IMG/VR virus record: IMGVR_UViG_3300006037_000014
Coordinates: 1 to 40,889 of that record
Reading direction: 5' to 3' (one strand)
DNA from: a virus
DNA length: 40,889 nucleotides
The notes below the pieces were generated by a model. That model was not told the DNA's origin and ran no database searches. It worked only from the letters and a program-made list of their open reading frames with translations. The position numbers and the translations under genes are program-made. Shown piece after piece: positions 33,272 to 39,931 of this stretch (its first letter is position 1; each line of letters starts with the position of its first letter).

Positions 33272-34120
33272 TTATCCTACATTATCTACATTTTTACTAT
33301 CCAAGACCAACAATCTCATTACACCACCACCAATGTTTGTCCATCTAACTTTTAATGAAGAAAGAGAATTTGGTGATACTGATGGTGAAAAGGTAGGCAG
33401 AACAGTAGAAGAAATTGATTGCATACCGAGGTTTGGATTAATATTTGCAAAGATTTCCTTATCAACACCACCGTTATTCAATTTCATGCCAGTAGAATTC
33501 GATCTACTCAAAATTAGATTTACAACCTGTCCATCTTTTAAAGTCGAGATATCTATTTTAACATCAGCATTACCAAGCAATGATGAACCACTATTGCTGT
33601 AATCCAAAAGAACATTGATTTCACCAGCCAATGAAACAGGATTTGCAGCAGAACCACCACAATTGGCATCAACAATCGTTTTAACTGTTAATTTTTCTTT
33701 TATGACAGAATTTGCTTGTAATAGATCAAGTTCACCATTAACGACCAATTTTGTGTTGAATGTTGCATCCCCACCAAAATCAGCAAAACCAAAAACTGAT
33801 TTATCAGAAAGGATGGAACTGGTTGCAACAAATTTTAGACCAGCATATGTCCCATCAACAGCTATTGTTGCTACAGCTAGACCATTGCTTGGTTTTACTG
33901 ACAAAACAAACCCAGAACCTGCTACAAGAACTATAGAATCTGCCCCAACAGAATTTGCTGGTACAACAAATTTTGTCAAATTTATTGTGTTGGCATTTAT
34001 ATCCAATACTGATTCTATATCGTCTATGTGTTGTTTAACCAAATCAAAATTACCATTTATGACGGCTGGTCCTTGAGATATCGGGCTATTTGGATCTATT
34101 GATACTAATGTTATTGCCAT
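33272..34120 (-). CDS. Putative tail-fibre protein
   Basis: A 282-residue, Ser/Gly/Asn/Val-rich protein without long hydrophobic segments. The N-terminus (MAITLVSIDPNSPISQGPAV, INGNFDLVKQHIDDIESVLD) is a typical fibre attachment segment in this window: the 268-residue fibre gene at 37715 has a parallel NENFKK...TIDSIWTIL segment. The body is beta-rich, with a run of short strands (STLKDGQVVNLILSRSNSTG) and a C-terminal segment SLKVRWTNIGGGVMRLLVLD. It lies between a large structural gene and the lone plus-strand gene at 34178. It probably forms a short fibre or tip; no family name is certain. Confidence 0.6.
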   Translation of the reverse strand: MAITLVSIDPNSPISQGPAVINGNFDLVKQHIDDIESVLDINANTINLTKFVVPANSVGADSIVLVAGSGFVLSVKPSNGLAVATIAVDGTYAGLKFVATSSILSDKSVFGFADFGGDATFNTKLVVNGELDLLQANSVIKEKLTVKTIVDANCGGSAANPVSLAGEINVLLDYSNSGSSLLGNADVKIDISTLKDGQVVNLILSRSNSTGMKLNNGGVDKEIFANINPNLGMQSISSTVLPTFSPSVSPNSLSSLKVRWTNIGGGVMRLLVLDSKNVDNVG

Positions 34121-34134
34121 ATTGTATTTGTTTT

Positions 34135-34157
34135 GAAACTTTTTTGTTTTATATAAT
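34135..34157 (+). promoter_or_regulatory. GAAAC box plus TATAAT before the lone plus gene
   Basis: GAAACTTTTTTGT then TATAAT 17 bases from the first G, 43 bases before the start of the 192-residue gene. The first thirteen bases are identical to those before Dda. The small gene is inside a minus-strand fibre block, so it needs its own promoter. Confidence 0.6.
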
Positions 34158-34177
34158 AAAGGATAAAATTTTAAATT

Positions 34178-34756
34178 ATGGGAACTATAAAACTGAATTC
34201 AAATTCAACAATCATAAAACTTATCAAAGATATAAACGAGGCTTGTGAATTTAATCCAGATTCCTTCATAACATCTGTTTATAAAGATTTGAGAAAAAAT
34301 TCATCATCCATAACAACAATATCCGATTCCATAGCACAAAAAGCACTTGAAACCATTGATATTTCAAAGATAAAGACAAAGGATTTCAAAGATATAGGTA
34401 ATGATTTTTGTGATATTTTTGTATCAGATATTTTATCTATAGTGGTATCAAGAAATTCTGCAACACAAGACAAAATAAAATTCTTGGTTATACACAACAA
34501 ATCTTCTGTTGTACAAAACGCATTCTATCTTGATATTGATAAAATGAAAATATCAATAGCACAAGGTGAATCAAAAGAAGATAATGAGAATCTAAATATT
34601 CAAAGAGGCCAAGTTTTGTCTATTTATTATTTTATTATAAAACAGCTTTCTACACTAAACACCACAGAAGTTGGTATGAAAACAACAAAGAAGATTGGTA
34701 TAACAACCATAAAAAATAATACAAAATTAAAATTTCACCACATTGATATTGATTAA
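34178..34756 (+). CDS. Uncharacterised protein in a fibre block, opposite strand
   Basis: A 192-residue protein rich in Lys, Ser, Ile and Asn, beginning MGTIKLNSNSTIIKLIKDIN. The first half is helical (FITSVYKDLRKNSSSITTIS, SDSIAQKALETIDISKIKTK), the second beta-rich (KIKFLVIHNKSSVVQNAFYL) and the C-terminus basic. No signal peptide, membrane segment or known domain. It sits alone on the plus strand between two minus-strand fibre genes, with its own GAAAC box and TATAAT and a four-base overlap of its stop with the convergent gene. An accessory or early host-takeover role is possible; there is no direct evidence. Confidence 0.55.
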   Translation: MGTIKLNSNSTIIKLIKDINEACEFNPDSFITSVYKDLRKNSSSITTISDSIAQKALETIDISKIKTKDFKDIGNDFCDIFVSDILSIVVSRNSATQDKIKFLVIHNKSSVVQNAFYLDIDKMKISIAQGESKEDNENLNIQRGQVLSIYYFIIKQLSTLNTTEVGMKTTKKIGITTIKNNTKLKFHHIDID

Positions 34757-36906
34757 TAATTTTTGTGGTTGATCTTAAGATACCTACTATTTAAGTTGGA
34801 AAATTCCACAAAATCATAAACCCCCACAACATTTATTGAATTTTCTGATAATATTATTCTGTTTTGTGATTTTGTGGCATCATTCAAATATGTTGTAGTC
34901 ACATTATTTGAATTTGAAAATATCTTATTAATTGTTGGATATCTATTGATGCCATTTATTATTGAAACAGATGAATTGGCTGTATTGTTTATTTTTAAGT
35001 ATTTTGCACAACCCACATCATAAAAAGCATTAGAAAGTTCTATTGTATTGCCTGTTACAGAAACAGATTCAGTGATATTTGAACCATTTAAATTAAAAAT
35101 TATACCATCTCCTCTCAGTGTATATTTATTGGCTGTCTCAGACGTATCAACATTGTGGAAATTCGTTCCATCGAAAATCATAACCAAAACATTTGTTGAT
35201 GGTATGGTATTTGATGGACTACCAAGATTCAGTATTGGATATGGTTGTGTGTTTGGCAATGAATCATTATTTGTGTCAAAATCTACTGATAGATTTGTTT
35301 GTAAAAAATTCGCATTGTTGGTGATCTTTATGGAGTCACCAACGACAGGAATGTTGGTAGTGCCAACTGTATATTTGTTGGTACTACCAACAAAGAAATT
35401 CACAACCGAGCCAATAATTCTATCTCTATAACACCCATTTAAATTTGAAATATTGCAAGATTTGTTGTATGAAAATATTAAATTTGAAGATACCTGTATA
35501 ATCGAAGATTCGACACCTAGAAGCATAGATCCTTTTAAATTGAAAACTTTGGTTCTAATTGTGTTGAGTATAGAACAATTTTCAAGTATTGATATATCTA
35601 AACCACTTGAATTTGCAACATAAGAATTTTTCATTCCAAATATTTCCGAATTTGTTATATTGGTCACAACAGAATCCTCAATATTATCAAGGGTCGAATT
35701 TGATAATGCTGTATTGAATGTTGATCTTTTTATATTCTTTATATTCAAATAATTGAAAGAACAAAATCTGCTGTTCCCAACAATACTACCATAAAATCTT
35801 GTTTTTTCCGAATTTTCTACAACAGTATTTGATATATCCTTAAATATAGATTTGTTTGAATTTATTACTTTCAAATATGATGATTCAACAGAATTGCTTG
35901 ATTTCACAAATGAACATAGATAAGAATTTTGAACTTCGATATCAGTGCAATTATAAAACACAACATTCGCTATATTTATATTTGAATTTATTGTGGTTGA
36001 ATCTACCGATGGGTTAGTTTGGTTTATAATTGGTGAAGTTATTTTTATATTTTTACATACACCATTTATAACAGAGCATGCTTGTACATTCGCACTAAAT
36101 ATTTGTGGATCACATAGAATATAAGAATTAGTTATTGGATCAAATCCTCTTTTGAATCTTATATTTCTAAAATCAAAATCAGCCTCAATATTGTTTGATG
36201 TGTCTTTCCGTTTTTTTATATTTCCATATAAAAAACTTGAATTTATATCAAAAGATATCTCATCTGTAGGATTTTCCAATGAAATAACAGAATTTGTATC
36301 AAGCTTATTGTTAGATACTGCTCTAAATACTAAAGTTTCTTGTGTGTTGGATGTTGTTATAGCACCATCATAATAATATTGGCATCTATAAGCTATTGAA
36401 TATAAAATGTTTGGTTGTAAACCGTTATTTGTTATCAAAGTTTTAAGATTCTGAATGTTTGTGTTGTTAATCACTACAACATTATATCCAGAATAAACAA
36501 CACAAGAACTACCTTCAAGTATACAATAAAGATATTCATCACCAGATAATTCATTATATGACCAAGCAGTACCATCATATTTGGTTGTAGGAATTATTGA
36601 ATTCCCTATTTTTATAGATACTTGATTTGATGATCCAGATGCAGAGGAAATTTTTATTAAAAAGAAGCTATTGTTTTTTGGTAATGTACCTCCGTTGGGT
36701 TGTAAATCATATATTGAAGTATTACTACTATATGTAAATATAGTTTCATATGGTCTAACTATAGCACCTGATGTATCAATTTCAGAGGTATCACCATTTG
36801 GATATAAGAATGTTATTTTACCTGAATCAGAATAAAAAATTCTGATTTTGTCTGATTCAGGCAAGATGAATTCGTTCCTATTTCTTTTTTTGAGTATTAT
36901 CGACAT
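34753..36906 (-). CDS. Tail spike or fibre with parallel beta-helix-like body
   Basis: A 717-residue, Ser/Asn/Ile-rich protein. The N-terminus (MSIILKKRNRNEFILPESDK) is a short fibre head with a beta-rich domain (about 30-150). Residues about 200-500 are a run of short imperfect repeats built around Ser/Asn/Ile-type strands (ENSEKTRFYGSIVGNSRFCS, NTALSNSTLDNIEDSVVTNI, NSEIFGMKNSYVANSSG), as in right-handed parallel beta-helix tailspikes. The C-terminal 200 residues look like a capping domain. No catalytic residues of a polysaccharide lyase or hydrolase are certain. It shares its block with two other fibre genes and follows the 268-residue gene by two bases. It is likely a spike that binds or degrades surface polysaccharide. 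Confidence 0.65.
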   Translation of the reverse strand: MSIILKKRNRNEFILPESDKIRIFYSDSGKITFLYPNGDTSEIDTSGAIVRPYETIFTYSSNTSIYDLQPNGGTLPKNNSFFLIKISSASGSSNQVSIKIGNSIIPTTKYDGTAWSYNELSGDEYLYCILEGSSCVVYSGYNVVVINNTNIQNLKTLITNNGLQPNILYSIAYRCQYYYDGAITTSNTQETLVFRAVSNNKLDTNSVISLENPTDEISFDINSSFLYGNIKKRKDTSNNIEADFDFRNIRFKRGFDPITNSYILCDPQIFSANVQACSVINGVCKNIKITSPIINQTNPSVDSTTINSNINIANVVFYNCTDIEVQNSYLCSFVKSSNSVESSYLKVINSNKSIFKDISNTVVENSEKTRFYGSIVGNSRFCSFNYLNIKNIKRSTFNTALSNSTLDNIEDSVVTNITNSEIFGMKNSYVANSSGLDISILENCSILNTIRTKVFNLKGSMLLGVESSIIQVSSNLIFSYNKSCNISNLNGCYRDRIIGSVVNFFVGSTNKYTVGTTNIPVVGDSIKITNNANFLQTNLSVDFDTNNDSLPNTQPYPILNLGSPSNTIPSTNVLVMIFDGTNFHNVDTSETANKYTLRGDGIIFNLNGSNITESVSVTGNTIELSNAFYDVGCAKYLKINNTANSSVSIINGINRYPTINKIFSNSNNVTTTYLNDATKSQNRIILSENSINVVGVYDFVEFSNLNSRYLKINHKNY

Positions 36907-36908
36907 TT

Positions 36909-37715
36909 TTATAATATTATAAGTTCTCCACCATCTATCTCAAATTCACCACCATCTATCTCGAAACTTTCATGGACAATATATTGAAAACCAGATAAGA
37001 CATTTATCAATATTCCAGCTGGTATGTAATTTCTTATACCAGATTTACCAGATTTCAAAGGTGTTACAGAATATGATCCGTTTGTATTATATCCCAAAAC
37101 ATATTCTTCTATTGTGGATGGTGAATTTGGTAATGAAATATTTCCAATATCTCCTAACTGTATATTTCCAAAGGTTATACCAGTACCATTTGATTTCACA
37201 AAAGTTCCTGTGCCACCAATATTTATAGATAACAAATTATCAAGATTGTTTTTGTAAAATATCTGTGGGATACCAGCTTGATATGTTACATCTTTTAAAT
37301 TTGTAAATTTATTTTCCTTGGTTTGGAATTTGTTTGATGATACATTGTATAGAAGTATAGAAGAATCTGGTAGAGGATATGAAAAATCTTCAACATCCAA
37401 CAATTCCCACAAATATTGAGAACCTGAGCCACTACCACCAGAACCGAAATTTACACTTTTTGGAACATATTCTATGCCATCAAAAACCAATATTTGACCA
37501 GGGAGTGGTTGTATATTTGAAACATCTGAATGTATTTTTATGCTACCAAGAGAATTGCTATTATAATCATAGATTATGTCAAGAATAGTCCAGATTGAAT
37601 CTATGGTTTTCTTGGTCTTTTTGAAATTCTCATTTATAGTAACCCTTGATGATGAGTTGCTCTGTGATGATGATATTTCCTGTATATTTATATTTGAACC
37701 TTTGGTGTAAACCAT
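36909..37715 (-). CDS. Tail-fibre protein with repeated C-terminal end
   Basis: A 268-residue protein. The N-terminus (RVTINENFKKTKKTIDSIWT, residues about 24-43) parallels the attachment segment of the 282-residue fibre gene, and a Gly/Ser linker (FGSGGSGSGSQYLWELLD) separates it from a beta-rich fibre body with IQLGDIGNISLPNSPSTIEE. The C-terminus ends in two nearly identical heptads (EIDGGEF EIDGGEL). No transmembrane or enzymatic feature is seen. It opens a minus-strand fibre pair, with a CATAAATA box 12 bases before its start. I call it a short fibre or adaptor from its pattern and neighbours. Confidence 0.65.
   Translation of the reverse strand: MVYTKGSNINIQEISSSQSNSSSRVTINENFKKTKKTIDSIWTILDIIYDYNSNSLGSIKIHSDVSNIQPLPGQILVFDGIEYVPKSVNFGSGGSGSGSQYLWELLDVEDFSYPLPDSSILLYNVSSNKFQTKENKFTNLKDVTYQAGIPQIFYKNNLDNLLSINIGGTGTFVKSNGTGITFGNIQLGDIGNISLPNSPSTIEEYVLGYNTNGSYSVTPLKSGKSGIRNYIPAGILINVLSGFQYIVHESFEIDGGEFEIDGGELIIL
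36928..36962 (-). repeat. Tandem 21-base repeat at a fibre C-terminus
   Basis: CCACCATCTATCTC occurs twice at a 21-base period, so the heptad EIDGGEF/EIDGGEL is duplicated near the stop. It suggests recent slippage or unequal recombination in a fibre-tip coding region. Confidence 0.7.
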
Positions 37716-37727
37716 TTTAAACCACTT

Positions 37728-37735
37728 TATTTATG
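37728..37735 (-). promoter_or_regulatory. T4-late-like CATAAATA box
   Basis: CATAAATA on the minus strand ends 12 bases before the start of the 268-residue fibre gene. It is a one-base variant of TATAAATA. The gap also holds the plus-strand GAAAC/TATAAT box for Dda, so the two transcripts diverge. Confidence 0.4.
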
Positions 37736-37745
37736 TATTAATTAG

Positions 37746-37772
37746 GAAACTTTTTTGTCCTCCGTTTATAAT
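37746..37772 (+). promoter_or_regulatory. GAAAC box plus TATAAT before Dda
   Basis: GAAACTTTTTTGT is followed by TATAAT at 37767 (21 bases after the first G), 50 bases before the start of the Dda-like gene. The first thirteen bases are identical to the box at 34135. The leader is free of the Shine-Dalgarno type. Confidence 0.6.
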
Positions 37773-37795
37773 GAATCTATACAAAAACGCACAAG

Positions 37796-39187
37796 ATGGA
37801 TGATTTTAACGATTTGTTTGATTTATCAGACAGCAGAGATATAAAAGATACTAAACCAAATATTAAACATTATAATCATAAACCAGCCAAGAAAGAGGAT
37901 ACATTTGATGTTAATTCTGTGGAAGTCACAGATGAGATGAAAAATTTTCTTTCGGCTATTGATGATAATCTAAATATATTTTTAACTGGATCTGCTGGAT
38001 CTGGTAAAAGTACTTTAATAAAATATTTCATGAAAACCACCACAAAGAAAATAGCTTTGCTTGCCCCAACTGGTATAGCTGCTTCAAATATTGGTGGTCA
38101 AACTTTCCATTCATTTTTTCAACTTGGGATTGGTATCAAGACCAATGCTGAAATGGATAGCAAAAGATATGAAGAAGACAGAATCAGAATGTTCAATTCT
38201 ATTGATGCCATCATCATAGATGAGGTTTCAATGCTTAGAGCTGATTTAGTTGATATAGCAGACTATGTTTTACAGAAACACAGAAAATCGATACTTCCTT
38301 TTGGTGGAGTACAAATGATATTTGTTGGTGATTTAAATCAATTACCACCAGTTGTTGTAAATTCTGAGAGAGATTACATTAGTCATTATTATAAAACACC
38401 ATATTTCTTCTCATCAAATGTAGTGACATCTTATCCTTTCAGAAAGATTGTTTTAAACAAGATTTATAGACAAACAGATTTAGAATTTATCAATATTCTA
38501 AATAGAATGAAAAAGAAATCCAATACACAGGAGGATTTCGATTTCATAAATAACAAATGTGTTGGTAAAAATGTAAAATCGATAGAAGGCTTGGTTTTCG
38601 TAACACCAAAAAATGATAGAGCAGATTTCATAAACACTGTGAAATTGAATCAGATCGAAGGTGAAGAATTTTTATACAAAGCACATTATGAAGGGTATTT
38701 CGATCCTAAAAACTGTAATGCTTATGATGAACTAAAATTAAAGAAGGATGCTCAAATCATGATGATAATGAATGACCCACAAAAACGCTGGGTTAACGGC
38801 ACTATAGGAACTGTTGAAAATCTTACTCAGACACAGATACAAGTTCGTATAAAAGACAAAGTATATGATGTGGAGAAATATACTTGGGAAGTTTTTGCTT
38901 ACAAATTTGATAAAAAAACCGAAAACCTAACCACTGAAAATAAAGGAACTATGACCCAATTCCCTCTCAGATTGGCATGGGCAAACACAGTACATAAAAG
39001 TCAGGGTATGACTTTTGATAATATGCATATAGAAATGGACACTGGTTTTTTCGCCCACGGGATGGCATATGTAGCATTATCAAGATGTAGATCTTTGGAT
39101 GGTTTAAGTCTATCCAATAAACTTACTCAATATGACATCATATATGACCCAAGTGTGATGTCATATCTATCAGATTTGGATTATTAA
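37796..39187 (+). CDS. dda: Dda-like SF1 DNA helicase
   Basis: A 463-residue helicase of the Pif1/RecD-like type, as is T4 Dda (439 residues). Motifs: GSAGSGKST (65-73, Walker A), LAPTGIAA (89-96), IIIDEVSML (139-147, Walker B), VGDLNQLPPV (177-186), TVHKSQGMTFD (398-408) and YVALSRCRSLDGL (425-437). Dda is a 5'-3' helicase that helps start origin replication, removes proteins and supports recombination. The first 45 residues are an acidic extension (DDFNDLFDLSDSRDIKD) not needed for the core, possibly an interaction peptide. It leads a three-gene plus-strand operon with a small gene and dCMP deaminase, preceded by a GAAAC box and TATAAT. Confidence 0.85.
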   Translation: MDDFNDLFDLSDSRDIKDTKPNIKHYNHKPAKKEDTFDVNSVEVTDEMKNFLSAIDDNLNIFLTGSAGSGKSTLIKYFMKTTTKKIALLAPTGIAASNIGGQTFHSFFQLGIGIKTNAEMDSKRYEEDRIRMFNSIDAIIIDEVSMLRADLVDIADYVLQKHRKSILPFGGVQMIFVGDLNQLPPVVVNSERDYISHYYKTPYFFSSNVVTSYPFRKIVLNKIYRQTDLEFINILNRMKKKSNTQEDFDFINNKCVGKNVKSIEGLVFVTPKNDRADFINTVKLNQIEGEEFLYKAHYEGYFDPKNCNAYDELKLKKDAQIMMIMNDPQKRWVNGTIGTVENLTQTQIQVRIKDKVYDVEKYTWEVFAYKFDKKTENLTTENKGTMTQFPLRLAWANTVHKSQGMTFDNMHIEMDTGFFAHGMAYVALSRCRSLDGLSLSNKLTQYDIIYDPSVMSYLSDLDY

Positions 39188-39197
39188 AAACCCAATT

Positions 39198-39202
39198 GAA
39201 AC
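39198..39202 (+). promoter_or_regulatory. GAAAC box before the 90-residue gene
   Basis: GAAACTTTAATAACGG starts 33 bases before the ATG at 39231, in a 43-base gap after Dda. It shares the first seven bases of the box. No TATAAT is clear; GATATTTTTA follows. Confidence 0.4.
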
Positions 39203-39230
39203 TTTAATAACGGATATTTTTAAATACAGG

Positions 39231-39503
39231 ATGACATTAGAAGAAATAAGGCCTATCCTAGAGGAATATGGTTTTAAATATACCATAGAAGGCACACAGG
39301 GAGTTTTAAAGAAACAAATACAACACAATGGAATTAAAACCCTCAAAATTATAGATGGATATTATTTGGGTGGTCAGCCAATCCTGTATAGATTCAAGTT
39401 ATATGATGATAACGGATTTTATGATAGCTACACTGGACAAATAAAATCAAAAAAATTTCTGATTGATCTTCTAGATAATTTAAACGCTCTTGATATATTA
39501 TGA
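39231..39503 (+). CDS. Small uncharacterised protein
   Basis: A 90-residue basic protein beginning MTLEEIRPILEEYGFKYTIE and having a beta-rich middle (YLGGQPILYRFKLYDDNGFY, GQIKSKKFLIDLLDNLNALD). No cysteines and no membrane segment. It has its own GAAAC box in the short gap after Dda, and its stop overlaps the start of the dCMP deaminase by four bases. The alpha-beta pattern does not match a family I know. It could be a small DNA-binding or regulatory protein; position between Dda and nucleotide metabolism is the only clue. Confidence 0.55.
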   Translation: MTLEEIRPILEEYGFKYTIEGTQGVLKKQIQHNGIKTLKIIDGYYLGGQPILYRFKLYDDNGFYDSYTGQIKSKKFLIDLLDNLNALDIL

Positions 39504-39931
39504 CATTGAACAATCCTATTATAGAGAATTATTTTAGCATAGCCATAAAGGAATCTATAAAATCTAAATGTAAAAGATTAAAGGTCGGATGTGTGGTTGT
39601 CAAAGGTTATGATATCTTAACAAAGGGTTATAATCACATGCCCAACGAAAGCGATGATTGTGAATGCAATAATGTTTCACACGATTCTGTGGTACACGCA
39701 GAATTTGATGCTATACAGAAATATTTTGATAAAATCCAAAATCTGAATTTCTTAAAAAATTCAACAATTTTTATCACACACTCTCCTTGTGTGAATTGTG
39801 CTAAATTGCTAGTTTCTATTCAACCAAAAATTGTTTATTATCTTGATTCTTATAGAGATTTGTCTGGTATAAATATCTTAAAAGAGGCAGATATAGAGGT
39901 TATCCAATTTATTAACCCTCGTCTTGAGTAG
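39500..39931 (+). CDS. dCMP deaminase
   Basis: A 143-residue zinc deaminase of the cytidine/deoxycytidylate family. Catalytic features: HAEFDAI (His-66 zinc ligand, Glu-68 proton shuttle) and SPCVNCAKLL (Cys-97 and Cys-100 zinc ligands). An additional CECNNVSHD just before the HAE motif resembles the second zinc region of T4 dCMP deaminase. The T4 enzyme is 193 residues; this one is shorter but complete. It makes dUMP for thymidylate synthesis during phage DNA replication. It overlaps the preceding stop (ATGA). Its last 20 bases overlap the convergent 3' end of the portal gene. Confidence 0.85.
   Translation: MTLNNPIIENYFSIAIKESIKSKCKRLKVGCVVVKGYDILTKGYNHMPNESDDCECNNVSHDSVVHAEFDAIQKYFDKIQNLNFLKNSTIFITHSPCVNCAKLLVSIQPKIVYYLDSYRDLSGINILKEADIEVIQFINPRLE

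Noticed and set aside
33333-34076. Plus-strand frames of 89 and 153 codons opposite the 282-residue fibre gene
   Set aside because: Shadows of a fibre gene with low-complexity codons; no start context or family.
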